A DNA stretch of 64,000 nucleotides. Source: Xanthomonas melonis (GTDB lineage: Bacteria; Pseudomonadota; Gammaproteobacteria; Xanthomonadales; Xanthomonadaceae). Location: the NCBI RefSeq assembly GCF_020783655.1, contig NZ_JAJGQH010000011.1:62001-126000 (forward strand), given 5' to 3'. The first letter of the stretch is position 1. Each line of letters starts with the position of its first letter. The position numbers and the translations under genes are program-made. The notes below the pieces were generated by a model. The model worked only from the letters and a program-made list of their open reading frames with translations. It had not been told where the DNA came from and did not search any database. Positions 24,435 through 33,307 of the stretch are shown in pieces.

Positions 24435-26287
24435 ACGGTGAACTCTTGGTTGGGCGCTTCAGGCGCAGGGGGAAGCTCGAAATAGAACGTAGCACCTTCA
24501 TCGACGGCGCCTTCGGCCCAGATGCGGCCGCCATGACGCGCCAGCACGCGGCGCACGCTGGCCAGGCCGATGCCGGTACCGGCGTACTCGCTGGCCTTGT
24601 GCAGCCGCTGGAACACGCCGAACAGCTTGGCGCTGTACTCCATGTCGAAGCCGGCACCGTTGTCGCTCACGCTGAACTGGTGGCCGCCTTCCTGGGTCAG
24701 CGTATAGGTGACCTCGATCCGGGCCACCTCGCGCCTGGCGCTGTACTTGACCGCATTGCCCAGCAGGTTCATCCACAGCTGGCGCATCATGTTCTCGTCG
24801 GCCACCAGCACCGGCAGCGGTGCGATATGCCAGTCCACACGGTGGCCGGTGTTTTCGCTCTGCACGTTCGAATCCAGGATCGCACGCGTTTCGGCCACCA
24901 GCGACTGCATGTCCACCGCCTGCAGGCGCAGCGCACTGCGGCCCAGGCGCGAATACACCAGCAGATCGTCGATCAGCGACGCCATGCGCCGCGCCGAGCT
25001 GCTGATGACTTCCATGTAATGGCGCGATTTCTCGTCCGCCGCATCGCCCAGATGGCGCGCCAGCTTGTCCGAGAAACCGGCCACATGGCGCAAGGGAGCG
25101 CGCAGGTCGTGCGAGACCGAATAGCTGAAGGCTTCCAGCTCGCGGTTGACCTCCGACACCTGCTCCACCTTGCCTTCCATCTGCCGGTTGAGTTCCTGGA
25201 TGCGCAGCTGCGTAGCCTTCTGCACGCTGATATCGCTGACCGTCATCAGCACCACATCCTCATCGACCGTATCGGGCAAGGGCATGCGCCGCGCGTTGAT
25301 CAACATGGTGCGCAGCACGCCATCGGCTGCGCGCTGTTCGTGCTCGAAATCCCAAAGCTCACGGTCGCGCAGCAGCACGTCGGCCAGCCGCTGGTGAATC
25401 TGCGCATCGCGCCAGACCCCGTCGCCCACGTCCTCCAGCGCCATCAGCTCGTTGCCGCGCTCCTCCAGTCCGTACAGATCGGCGAACGCAGGGTTGTGCA
25501 GCACGATGCGCCTGCGCGAATCCAGCAGCACGATCGGTTCGCGCACGGTCTGCAGCACCGAGCCGGCGCGGCCGTTGGCACGCAGGTACTCCTGCTCGGC
25601 CGCCAGGCGACGCCGGATCTGACGTTGCAACAGCCAGATCACCGAGGTGAGCAGCAGCAGCTGTACTGCCAGCGCCGCCCAGCTCAGCACCGCGAAATGC
25701 ACGCGTTCGGTCTCCGCCCGCGCATTGCGAAACTCCAGCATCCGGCCTTCGGCGCCCTGCAGTTCGTCGATCAACACCCGGATCGGGTTGTTCACGGTCA
25801 TATCTTCGATCAGCGCGCGGATCTGCGCCGGCTCGGTGGTTGCGGCGATGCGTTCGGCCAGCAGCAGGCGGCGCTCGATGGTGCTCTGGATGCGCCCCAT
25901 GCGCACCTGCTGGGCCGGGTTGTCGCTGGTCAGTTCGATCAGTTGCCTTACCGCGGCCAGGGCCTCGCGTCGGCCGCGGCGCATGCGTTCATCCAGCGCC
26001 GGATGGTGCATCCCGTGCGAGCGCATCAGTGCGGCCGACTCGGTGTCGCGCATCGCCGCTTCCAGGCGCTGCGCAGTCTCCTGCACCTCGTGACTATGGG
26101 TAACCCGCACCGCCGCCTGGTTGGCGTTGCGCGCCATCTGCTGCAACAGCAACGCCGGCACCACCACGATCAGGAACACGGCAGCCGCCAACGATGGCAG
26201 TCTCCAGCGATCCCATCTGTCTGCTTGGGACGTTGTCTGCATTGCTAGGTCTGTATCCGCTCGCTGCGTGTCGGGGCGAGCCGGCAT
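24431..26287 (-). CDS. Membrane sensor histidine kinase (2 TM, PAS, phytochrome-type HisKA)
   Basis: About 618 aa from ATG 26287 (GGAGAC nearby); ATG 26242 would shorten it by 15 residues. Two transmembrane segments (~28-50 and ~205-225) flank a helical periplasmic sensor of CHASE3 type. A PAS domain follows (~245-365), then HisKA with E-A-F-S-Y-S-V-S-H-D-L-R-A-P-L-R typical of bacteriophytochrome-class kinases, and HATPase_c with NLLGNAVKYS, DNGAGFD and GTGIGLASVRRV. It is the first gene of the operon, followed with a 4-nt overlap by an Rcp1-like regulator. The stimulus is unknown. Confidence 0.9.
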   Translation of the reverse strand: MPARPDTQRADTDLAMQTTSQADRWDRWRLPSLAAAVFLIVVVPALLLQQMARNANQAAVRVTHSHEVQETAQRLEAAMRDTESAALMRSHGMHHPALDERMRRGRREALAAVRQLIELTSDNPAQQVRMGRIQSTIERRLLLAERIAATTEPAQIRALIEDMTVNNPIRVLIDELQGAEGRMLEFRNARAETERVHFAVLSWAALAVQLLLLTSVIWLLQRQIRRRLAAEQEYLRANGRAGSVLQTVREPIVLLDSRRRIVLHNPAFADLYGLEERGNELMALEDVGDGVWRDAQIHQRLADVLLRDRELWDFEHEQRAADGVLRTMLINARRMPLPDTVDEDVVLMTVSDISVQKATQLRIQELNRQMEGKVEQVSEVNRELEAFSYSVSHDLRAPLRHVAGFSDKLARHLGDAADEKSRHYMEVISSSARRMASLIDDLLVYSRLGRSALRLQAVDMQSLVAETRAILDSNVQSENTGHRVDWHIAPLPVLVADENMMRQLWMNLLGNAVKYSARREVARIEVTYTLTQEGGHQFSVSDNGAGFDMEYSAKLFGVFQRLHKASEYAGTGIGLASVRRVLARHGGRIWAEGAVDEGATFYFELPPAPEAPNQEFTV

Positions 26288-26449
26288 TGTCTCCGATCGC
26301 GCCAACGATGAGATGAATGATTCAGGCCAGTCCATCCAACCATGACATGCCTGAATAGGCATATGATACGTGCAACGCTGGTGAAAACGGCGAGAGCGAA
26401 CCTGCTCAGGTTGTCGCTCTCGGGCTGACGGTCTGGACCCAGCATCCAT

Positions 26450-26478
26450 AAAAAAAGACGCACCCGCTAGGGTGCGCC
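26450..26478 (-). terminator. Intrinsic terminator after the BON-domain gene
   Basis: Read on the minus strand: a 9-bp stem (26470-26478 with 26457-26465, one G-U pair), 4-nt loop, then a run of seven T. It lies 60 nt beyond the stop of the BON gene. Confidence 0.85.
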
Positions 26479-26537
26479 TCGTGTCGGACCTGCCGCCTCG
26501 CCTCGGCAGGTCCGGCATTCGCAACGGCGTCAGGACC

Positions 26538-26921
26538 TCACTGCTTGGCAGTGACTTTCAGCCCGGTGGCCTTGACGCTCTTGACGCCTTCGATGCCCTT
26601 GGCCACGGCCACCGCCTTGTCATGCTCGGCCTGGGTGGCGACCGTACCGGTCAGCATGACGATGCCGTTCTTGGTTTCGACCTTGACGTCGGTGCCGGAC
26701 ACGTTGTCGGTGGCCAGCAGGTCGGCCTTCACCTTGGTGGTGATCCAGGTGTCGGTCACCGGCTTCTTGGACTCGTTCATGCCGGCCGCGTGATCCTTGG
26801 CCGCGTGATCCTTGTGCGCTCCCATGTCCTGCGGCGCGGCAAACGCCTGCGTGGCGCCCAGGGTCAGGCCCAGCGACAACGACAGCGCGAGCAATTTACG
26901 TGCATGCATCATCTTCTTCAT
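26538..26921 (-). CDS. Periplasmic BON-domain protein (OsmY-like)
   Basis: 127 aa. The signal peptide is MKKMMHARKLLALSLSLGLTL, with cleavage likely after AFA. A short charged linker follows, with two tandem K-D-H-A-A repeats, then one BON domain (~55-127; DTWITTKVKADLL, VKVETKNGIVMLTGTV, VKSVKATGLKV). BON proteins bind phospholipid or peptidoglycan and are commonly induced by osmotic or envelope stress. It is a single gene with its own terminator, divergent from the oxidoreductase. ATG 26921 has AGGAG a little far upstream. Confidence 0.88.
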   Translation of the reverse strand: MKKMMHARKLLALSLSLGLTLGATQAFAAPQDMGAHKDHAAKDHAAGMNESKKPVTDTWITTKVKADLLATDNVSGTDVKVETKNGIVMLTGTVATQAEHDKAVAVAKGIEGVKSVKATGLKVTAKQ

Positions 26922-27071
26922 CTCAGCCACTCCTGTTGAACGTGGCGGCAAGCTTGCGGCCGCGCCCGTCGAGCAGACGTGACCGCAGCATGCAAGAGCT
27001 GTGAACCCGGCGCACACAGGTGGGTGCAATACCATGCAGGCCTCCTCCGTCGTTGCAATGAACCGTTTTCA

Positions 27072-28130
27072 ATGCCTAAACCGTTCAATCTGGCCGTCGT
27101 CGGCTACGGCTATGTCGGCCGCACCTTCCATGCACCCCTGATCGCGGCCACGCCCGGCCTGCATTTGCACAGCGTGGTGTCGTCCAAGCCACAACTGGCG
27201 CAGGCCGATTTTCCCGACGTCACCGTCATCGCCGATCTCGACACTGCGCTGGCCGATCCCGCGCTGGACGCGGTGGTGCTGGCCACTCCCAACCAGACCC
27301 ACGCGCCTTTCGCATTGCAGGCCCTGGCGGCCGGCAAACATGTGCTGGTGGACAAGCCATTCACGCTGGATGCCGATCAGGCGCGTGCAGTGATGCAGGC
27401 GGCAGCAACCGCCGGGCGCATCGTCAGCGTGTTCCAGAATCGTCGCTGGGACGCGGACTTCCTGACCGTGCGCCGATTGATCGACGAAGGCCTGCTGGGC
27501 GAGGTGGTGGAATTCCATTCGCACTTCGATCGGTATCGCCCACAGGTACGCGACCGTTGGCGCGAAAGCGATATTCCCGGCGCCGGGCTGTGGTACGACC
27601 TCGGCCCGCATCTGCTCGACCAGGCAGTGCAGCTGTTCGGAGCACCACAGGCGATCGCTGCCGACCTGCTGCCTCAACGCAGCCAGGCGCGTAGCGACGA
27701 TTATTTCCACGTCACCCTGCACTACCCGCGGTTACGGGCGATCCTGCACGCCGGCTCCCTGGTGGCCGACAACCGGCTGCGCTTTGCGGTGCACGGCAGC
27801 CGCGGCAGCTATCTCAAGCACGGACTGGATACGCAGGAAGACCAGCTGCGTGCGGGCCGCCGACCCGGCACCGTCGGCTGGGGCGTGGATCCGTTGCCCG
27901 GCACGCTGACCCGCGTGGATGAGGAAGGCCGCATGCACACCCACCAGCCGGACAATCAGCCCGGCGACTACCGGCAGTGCTATGCCGCATTCCGCGATGC
28001 GCTGGCCGGCAATGGCCCCGCACCGGTCAGCGCGACCGATGCCGTGCAGCTGATGCAGTTACTGGAGTTGGCCCGACGCAGCGCCACCACCGGCCAGGTG
28101 CAGTGGCTGGGTGATTCACCTGGCCGATAA
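27072..28130 (+). CDS. Gfo/Idh/MocA-family NAD(P)-dependent oxidoreductase
   Basis: 352 aa. The Rossmann fold at the N-terminus contains AVVGYGYVGRTFHAPLI. The family E/D-K-P motif is VDKPFTLDADQA (~residue 95), and the C-terminal domain contains GAGLWYDLGPHLLDQA with the conserved D-x-G-x-H. Close relatives (YdgJ/YvaA-type) oxidise sugars or cyclitols; the substrate cannot be told here. It stands alone between the BON gene (divergent) and a 6-phosphogluconate dehydrogenase (convergent). Confidence 0.9.
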   Translation: MPKPFNLAVVGYGYVGRTFHAPLIAATPGLHLHSVVSSKPQLAQADFPDVTVIADLDTALADPALDAVVLATPNQTHAPFALQALAAGKHVLVDKPFTLDADQARAVMQAAATAGRIVSVFQNRRWDADFLTVRRLIDEGLLGEVVEFHSHFDRYRPQVRDRWRESDIPGAGLWYDLGPHLLDQAVQLFGAPQAIAADLLPQRSQARSDDYFHVTLHYPRLRAILHAGSLVADNRLRFAVHGSRGSYLKHGLDTQEDQLRAGRRPGTVGWGVDPLPGTLTRVDEEGRMHTHQPDNQPGDYRQCYAAFRDALAGNGPAPVSATDAVQLMQLLELARRSATTGQVQWLGDSPGR

Positions 28131-28432
28131 CGGCTGACAGCCGTATCCGTTGCGCAAGCCGCGCCTGTACGCTGCACACTTGCGTGCCGGTGCGCTGGCC
28201 ATCCCCTGACGCAGCCGCCTCCGCGGGACGTGCAAGCGGGCCAGGCACGCGCATTGCCGCGTGCCCGATGACAGTGCTGTTGCGAGCCGACAGCGGAATA
28301 TCCCTGCGCGAACCTTCGCTCGCCGCTGTCCTGCCATCGCTGTTCGCGGCGGGGCAGCGTCGAACTCCGATCACAAGCCCCGCCCCACGCGACGCACGCG
28401 CTCACGCGCGCGCGCGCAGCTGCCAGCCGCGC
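28131..28432. other. Intergenic region, no feature recognised
   Basis: 302 bp between two convergent genes. It contains a CG-alternating stretch around 28395-28425 and scattered short inverted repeats, but no T-tailed terminator, gene or RNA that I recognise. Confidence 0.4.
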
Positions 28433-29374
28433 TCAGGCGTCCTTGCTGCCGCTCGCCGGCGCCGTTGTGACGGCCGACATCACCGCGTGACCACCGAACT
28501 GGTTGCGCATCGCCGCCAGCAGCTTGTCGGTGAACGAATCCTTGTCGCGCGAGCGCAGGCGTTCCATCAACGACAACGTGATGACCGGCGCCGAGACTTC
28601 CAGATCGATCGCCTCGGCCACCGTCCAGCGCCCTTCGCCGGAATCGGCCACGAAGGGCGCGATACCTCCCATGGTCGGGTTGTGTAGCAGCGCATCGGCC
28701 GTCAGGTCCAGCAGCCAGGAGCGCACCACGCTGCCGTCGCGCCAGATCTCCGAGACCTGATGCAGATCCAGCGCAAAATCGGTCTTGTGCTGCAGCAGCG
28801 CGAAGCCCTCGGCATAGGCCTGCATCATTCCGTATTCGATGCCGTTGTGGACCATCTTGGTGAAGTGACCGGCGCCGCTCGGGCCCACCCGCCCCCACCC
28901 CTTGTCCGGAGCAGGCGCCAGCGTGGCCAGGATCGGATGCAACGTGGTCACCACCGCCTCGTCGCCACCGACCATCAGGCTGTAGCCTTCCTGCAGGCCC
29001 CAGACGCCCCCACTGGTGCCGCAGTCGACGAAGGCGATGCCGCTGGCCTGCAGCTGCTCGGCGCGGCGCTGCGAATCCTTGTAATACGAGTTGCCGCCAT
29101 CGATCACGATGTCGCCGGCCTGCAGCAGCGGTACCAGTTGCGCCAGGGTGTCATCGACGATCTTGCCGGCGGGCACCATCAACCACACCACCTTTGGCTG
29201 CGGCAATGCGGACACCAGCGTTTCCAGCGCCTCGGAGGTGACGATGCCCTTGGCCTGTGCGCTGCTGCGCGCGCTCGCGCCCGGATCGTAACCATGCACA
29301 CGATGCCCGCCACGCACCAGACGCTCGGCCATGTTGGCGCCCATCCGGCCCAAGCCCACCATACCCAGTTCCAT
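28433..29374 (-). CDS. gnd: 6-phosphogluconate dehydrogenase, decarboxylating (short type)
   Basis: 313 aa, the short (~300 aa) 6PGDH class rather than the ~470-aa enterobacterial Gnd. N-terminal GLGRMGANMAERL cofactor loop; catalytic region DCGTSGGVWG and K-M-V-H-N-G-I-E-Y with the essential Lys and Asn. It converts 6-phosphogluconate to ribulose 5-phosphate plus CO2; the short class is often NAD-preferring. It is monocistronic and convergent with the oxidoreductase gene. An 18-residue Ala/Ser tail ends the protein. Confidence 0.9.
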   Translation of the reverse strand: MELGMVGLGRMGANMAERLVRGGHRVHGYDPGASARSSAQAKGIVTSEALETLVSALPQPKVVWLMVPAGKIVDDTLAQLVPLLQAGDIVIDGGNSYYKDSQRRAEQLQASGIAFVDCGTSGGVWGLQEGYSLMVGGDEAVVTTLHPILATLAPAPDKGWGRVGPSGAGHFTKMVHNGIEYGMMQAYAEGFALLQHKTDFALDLHQVSEIWRDGSVVRSWLLDLTADALLHNPTMGGIAPFVADSGEGRWTVAEAIDLEVSAPVITLSLMERLRSRDKDSFTDKLLAAMRNQFGGHAVMSAVTTAPASGSKDA

Positions 29375-29395
29375 GAATCGCTCCTCGTGTTCTGA

Positions 29396-30721
29396 TCAGT
29401 GCAGGGTGCCATGCCCGCTGTAGATTGGTGTGTTGGAATTCTCAATGGATTGTTCCGTCACGGCGTTGCCGCTGCACTGCTGCAGCTGCCAGTCGATCCA
29501 TCGCCGGTACAGGCTGCTGTGCAGGTTGTGCAGGGTCAGATCGATCGCGTACGGCGTGCGTGGGTTGCGGTCGAGCAACCGCGCCACGTGGTAGCCGATC
29601 GGCTTGACTCCCTTGGGATGCACGTAGACCTGGAATTGGCGATAGAACGGATCGTCCAGCAGCTCCTGCACCTGTTGCAGTCGTGTCTGCTGCTGCGGAT
29701 CGAGACTGACGCGCAGGCGCGCATCGCGCTCGTAGAGCAGCCGCTCGAATCTGCGCTTGCCCGGCCCGCGCAACGACCTGGCCAGTTCCCAGATCCTGCG
29801 GTTGAGTGCGTCGTAGTAGGCGAACCCGCCATGCCGCGCCAGCGCCTGTGCCGCCGCATCGCCCACATCCACCACCACGAAGTTCTCGGCCTGGTTATGG
29901 ATATCGTCCAGATAGCGCTTGTCGAAGACGTGCGCGATGAAACCCGGTGCGCCTACGAAGGCTTGCCGCCCCAGTTGCGAGGTCTTGACCGCCTTGCCGT
30001 CGGCGAAGAATTCGCCAGCGTGCGCGCCGAGCAGGATGCTGTCGGTGTCGTGCAAGGTCAGGAACGTGCCGATCGACAGCTCGCCAGGCGTGAACGCGCG
30101 ATCGAATCCCGCATCGCCATACAGCTCGCGCTGGGTGGCGAGCTGGGCCACTTGCCGCCCCACCCCGCACTCGGAACGCACGTGACCGCGATAGAACGCA
30201 TCCAGCGCCCGCGCATTGCTGGCGGCCGGCTGATAGCCTCGGCCGAAGCTACGGAATCGGCTCCATCCCTGTGCGGCAGCACCGCGCCAGCCGAAGCCGA
30301 TCCAGCCCAGTTGCAGCGCGGAGAAACGGTAATGCGGATTGTCCTGCAGCCGGTTGACGGCGCGGCGGGTGGCCGCGCCGAGTTCGAACCCGTAAGCGCA
30401 CAGCGTTGCGGGGTCGTCCAGCAACCTCTCGAACATCACATGGCGCTGCCCGGCGCTCCAGCCGACGGGCAGGCTGATCTGCAGATCGCCAGCCGCCTGC
30501 GCCTGCGCGAGCGAGGCGCGCGTGCATGGCGCTCCGCGCTGGATCGCCACGGTGTCGATCGCGGCATGCTGGATCCGCCAACCCAGCCGGCGCAGCAACA
30601 GCTCCACGCAGTCGCTCCCTGCGGCATCGGTCACCGGCGCCGACGTGATGGCAGCCGCGTGCGGAACCTGCACGATGAGCAGGAGCGTGGCGCACAGCAG
30701 TGCCTGGACGCGAGGCCGCAT
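29396..30721 (-). CDS. Secreted protein of unknown function
   Basis: 441 aa from ATG 30721, with a cleavable signal peptide (VQALLCATLLLIVQVPHAAA). I do not recognise the family with confidence. Visible features: an aromatic-rich stretch with YRFSALQLGWIGFGWRG; a Glu-Cys pair in VRSECGVGRQ near residue 185; then SIGTFLTLHDTDSILLG, IAHVFDKRYLDDIHNQAENFVVV, and a basic helical region ending with TPYAIDLTLHNLHSS. The single E-C followed by a distant acidic/Asn-rich segment faintly recalls NlpC-like or Tgl-type transglutaminase folds, but this is weak. It lies 22 nt upstream of gnd on the same strand; further upstream is the glycine-zipper gene. Confidence 0.75.
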   Translation of the reverse strand: MRPRVQALLCATLLLIVQVPHAAAITSAPVTDAAGSDCVELLLRRLGWRIQHAAIDTVAIQRGAPCTRASLAQAQAAGDLQISLPVGWSAGQRHVMFERLLDDPATLCAYGFELGAATRRAVNRLQDNPHYRFSALQLGWIGFGWRGAAAQGWSRFRSFGRGYQPAASNARALDAFYRGHVRSECGVGRQVAQLATQRELYGDAGFDRAFTPGELSIGTFLTLHDTDSILLGAHAGEFFADGKAVKTSQLGRQAFVGAPGFIAHVFDKRYLDDIHNQAENFVVVDVGDAAAQALARHGGFAYYDALNRRIWELARSLRGPGKRRFERLLYERDARLRVSLDPQQQTRLQQVQELLDDPFYRQFQVYVHPKGVKPIGYHVARLLDRNPRTPYAIDLTLHNLHSSLYRRWIDWQLQQCSGNAVTEQSIENSNTPIYSGHGTLH

Positions 30722-30855
30722 CGCGGCAGCGGGCCTCACCACCGCACCGCATGCCGGATCCATCCATCCGACAAGGTGCAATTGCTGATTGCCATGGACT
30801 TGCTGTGACGCATCGTTATGTCGTGGACAGGGCAGCGGTGCTGCCGGCTGGATTG

Positions 30856-30880
30856 AAAAAGCCCCGGCATGGCCGGGGCT
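30856..30880 (-). terminator. Intrinsic terminator after the glycine-zipper gene
   Basis: A 9-bp GC stem (AGCCCCGGC with its complement, 3-nt loop) followed on the minus strand by a T-run; 44 nt past the stop of the 126-aa gene. Confidence 0.85.
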
Positions 30881-30923
30881 CGCAGACATCGGTGCAGACC
30901 GCTCTTCAGCGGCGGATCGGCGC

Positions 30924-31304
30924 TCAGCGGCGTTCGCAGACGCGCTCGACCTGGCGGTTGCCGTTGGCCTGTTGGCGATTGCCCTGAATGGCGCGCCCCG
31001 CCATGCCGCCGCCCACTGCACCCGCCACCGTGGCGAGCTTCTTGCCGTTGCCGCCGCCGACCTGGTTACCGAGCAAGCCGCCGATGGCAGCACCGGCCAG
31101 CGTACCGCCGATCCGGTTCGGGTCGGTGGAATTCTTCTGCACTTCGACGTTTCTGCAACGCACGCGCGTGCCGTCGGAGAACCTGCGGCCTTCGTCGGCT
31201 TCCGAGTAGCGGCCCTGGTCCGAATACCGCTGCGCCTGCGCAAACGTGCTCGTGGCCATCAGGCCGATCATGGTCATGCCCAGCAGGGAAGTACGCATCT
31301 TCAT
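30924..31304 (-). CDS. Glycine-zipper 2TM-domain exported protein
   Basis: 126 aa with a signal peptide (TSLLGMTMIGLMATSTFAQA). The C-terminal half is a glycine-zipper 2TM domain (Rickettsia 17-kDa antigen type), IGGTLAGAAIGGLLGNQVGGG then AGAVGGGMAGRAIQ, ending in a short basic tail with Cys. There is no lipobox, and a Cys at ~50 pairs possibly with the C-terminal Cys. Such proteins reside in the envelope; the role is unknown. It has its own terminator. Confidence 0.85.
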   Translation of the reverse strand: MKMRTSLLGMTMIGLMATSTFAQAQRYSDQGRYSEADEGRRFSDGTRVRCRNVEVQKNSTDPNRIGGTLAGAAIGGLLGNQVGGGNGKKLATVAGAVGGGMAGRAIQGNRQQANGNRQVERVCERR

Positions 31305-31429
31305 CGTCGATCTCCATCATCCTCGCCCACTCGGCGAGCCATGGCCGGCACTCTGTTCGCGGGTTCGAGAACGTAACGTGAAACGTGCCGATCGTTATTC
31401 AGCCCACGGAGCGATGCATGAACTCCGCG

Positions 31430-32170
31430 TCACGGCGTGGCGGGTTCGCTGCGCGGCTCCTGGGCCGGCGCAGGCGGCGGGTCCTGCGCCTCCACTGGCA
31501 GCGGCGCTACCGGCGGCTGCGCCACGGCCGCAGGGGTGGGCGCTGCGGCAGGCGGCGCGGCGGGTGCAGGAGTAGGCGAGGCTGCCGGACGCGCCACCGG
31601 TGCCGGTGCCGGTGCAGCGGTCGCCGAGGGCGGCGCCTCGGTCACCTTCGGCAGATACGAATTCAGGCGTTCGAAGAAGCGCTTGTAGAAGGCCGCATCC
31701 TGCACGGTGGTGCTGGAGACGCGCACCAGCGAATCGCCGCTGCTACCCACCGGCAGCGACAACGACCCCAGCACGCCCACCCCGACGCTGGCCGACGTCG
31801 AACTCTTCTTGAGCGCATAGCGGTCCTGCAGCGCGCTGACGAACACCTGCGCCTTGCCGTCGTCCTGGCTGGCGCAGGAAATGCGCAGGTTGAGCTGCTC
31901 ACTCTGCTCGGCTTCCTTGAGCTGGAAGTTCTTGCTGCCTTCCACACCGGCCGCATCCGCGCGCGTCACCGCGTAACCCTGACTCAACAGGACGCGCCGG
32001 GCCGCTTCGCAGGCCTGCGGCGAGGTTGCGGCAACATTGCGCGAATAGGTGTCGTCGGAATTGAACGACTCGCGCATCAGCATGCTGTCGCCCTTGCTGC
32101 CGCCGCAGCCGGCCAGGGTCGCGAGGGTGCCGAGCAGCGCGCCGCGCGCAATCAGGGAAATACGAGACAT
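31430..32170 (-). CDS. DUF2242 lipoprotein with Pro/Ala-rich tail
   Basis: 246 aa. Lipobox L-A-G-C near residue 22 followed by Gly, so outer-membrane sorting is likely. The conserved DUF2242 core (~30-170) includes SFNSDDTYSR, ACEAARRVLLSQGY and FYKRFFERL. The last ~75 residues are almost only Pro, Ala and Thr and probably span the periplasm or peptidoglycan. Function of DUF2242 is unknown. It is monocistronic, 72 bp downstream of the methyltransferase-nucleotidyltransferase gene on the same strand. Confidence 0.85.
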   Translation of the reverse strand: MSRISLIARGALLGTLATLAGCGGSKGDSMLMRESFNSDDTYSRNVAATSPQACEAARRVLLSQGYAVTRADAAGVEGSKNFQLKEAEQSEQLNLRISCASQDDGKAQVFVSALQDRYALKKSSTSASVGVGVLGSLSLPVGSSGDSLVRVSSTTVQDAAFYKRFFERLNSYLPKVTEAPPSATAAPAPAPVARPAASPTPAPAAPPAAAPTPAAVAQPPVAPLPVEAQDPPPAPAQEPRSEPATP

Positions 32171-32242
32171 GGCAAGATTCCATCATCCAGAACCGCGCAG
32201 AGGATAGCCGCAACCCATGTGGCCGCGGCGTCGCGCCGCCGC

Positions 32243-33307
32243 TCAGGGCATCGGCGGTTCATCCCCCGGCAGTTGCAGGTCCACCTGCAGCCGGCTGCCA
32301 TCGGCACCGATGCGTTCGGCGCGCAGATAGTGATGCGCACGCACCGCCGCCAGCGCCACCGGCGCCTGGCAGGGCTCGCCCCACAGGCTCAGGGCGAAGC
32401 CCTGCGCCTGCAGCCAACTGGTCAGGCGGTCCCACACTGGCTGCTCCGGACCCAGCATCAGGTCCAGGTCGGCCGGCCCGTCCGGCACCGACGCGGGCAA
32501 CTGCAGCCAGCGCGCGTAGCTGCCGTGCACCACCACCGGCAACCCCAGCGCCTGCACGGCCTGCAGCAGCTGCGCCGCCTGCGCCGGATCCAGACGCGCC
32601 CGGCAGTGCTGGAAGATCAGCGCGTATTCGTGGCTACGGTTGCTGTCGGTGCATGCGTGCTCCACGCCGCCAGCCGGGCGCTGGTAGCACAGCACGCGCT
32701 CCTCGCGCAGCGTGAACAGGCTGCCCAGGATCCGGCCCAGATCCCAGGCCTGCGGAATCATGCGTCCGCCCAGCTGGACGTTCTCGATCATGACCACGCC
32801 GAATCCATCCGGCTTCAAGCGCCGCCGCAAGGCATGGAACACTGCGCGCATGCCTGCCAGATAGCCGGCGTAATCGGCGCTGTCGTACAACTGGCCCTGG
32901 GTTGCCGCGCCACGCCACTGGCAGCCGAAGTACGGCACGTTGGTCAGGCACAGATCGATCGCGGCGGCCGGTGACGTGTGCGCCAGACTGCCGACCCTGA
33001 CCGGCGCATCCACTCCCAGCCGCCGCAGACGCGTGCGCGCCGTCCGCGCCCGCTCCGCATCGACCTCCATGCCGTGCGCGTGGCGACCTTCGATGGCAGC
33101 GGCCAGCAGTGTGGTGCCGAAGCCACAGAACGGATCGAACACCTGCTCGCCGGGCGAACTGAAGTGGCGCACGAACGGGCGCATCTGGTTGACCCACCCG
33201 CGGTCGCGGCCATGCAGAGGATCGGTGGCGCGCAGATCGTCCGGCAGGACCCAGCGCGCATCGTCGACACTGGGCACCCACCAGCTACGCCGATCGAACT
33301 CATCCAC
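32243..33307 (-). CDS. Nucleic-acid-type methyltransferase fused to a nucleotidyltransferase
   Basis: 354 aa from GTG 33307, which overlaps the radical SAM stop by 8 nt; no Met is closer. The N-terminal half is an amino-methyltransferase fold: SAM motif I VFDPFCGFGTT (residues 57-66) and catalytic-type N-V-P-Y (123-126), as in N4/N6 DNA or RNA methylases. The C-terminal ~100 residues look like a minimal nucleotidyltransferase: hGSYAR (262-266), D280-L-D282 and a third acid near D343 in VDLQLPG. No DNA-recognition domain is seen. I know no characterised protein with this pairing. It ends the nadM-nadV-radical SAM series, suggesting a linked pathway or RNA/nucleotide modification. Confidence 0.75.
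   Translation of the reverse strand: MDEFDRRSWWVPSVDDARWVLPDDLRATDPLHGRDRGWVNQMRPFVRHFSSPGEQVFDPFCGFGTTLLAAAIEGRHAHGMEVDAERARTARTRLRRLGVDAPVRVGSLAHTSPAAAIDLCLTNVPYFGCQWRGAATQGQLYDSADYAGYLAGMRAVFHALRRRLKPDGFGVVMIENVQLGGRMIPQAWDLGRILGSLFTLREERVLCYQRPAGGVEHACTDSNRSHEYALIFQHCRARLDPAQAAQLLQAVQALGLPVVVHGSYARWLQLPASVPDGPADLDLMLGPEQPVWDRLTSWLQAQGFALSLWGEPCQAPVALAAVRAHHYLRAERIGADGSRLQVDLQLPGDEPPMP

Noticed and set aside
28390-28430. CG-alternating tract (possible Z-DNA or regulatory repeat)
   Set aside because: Short and expected by chance in DNA of this GC content; no gene association.
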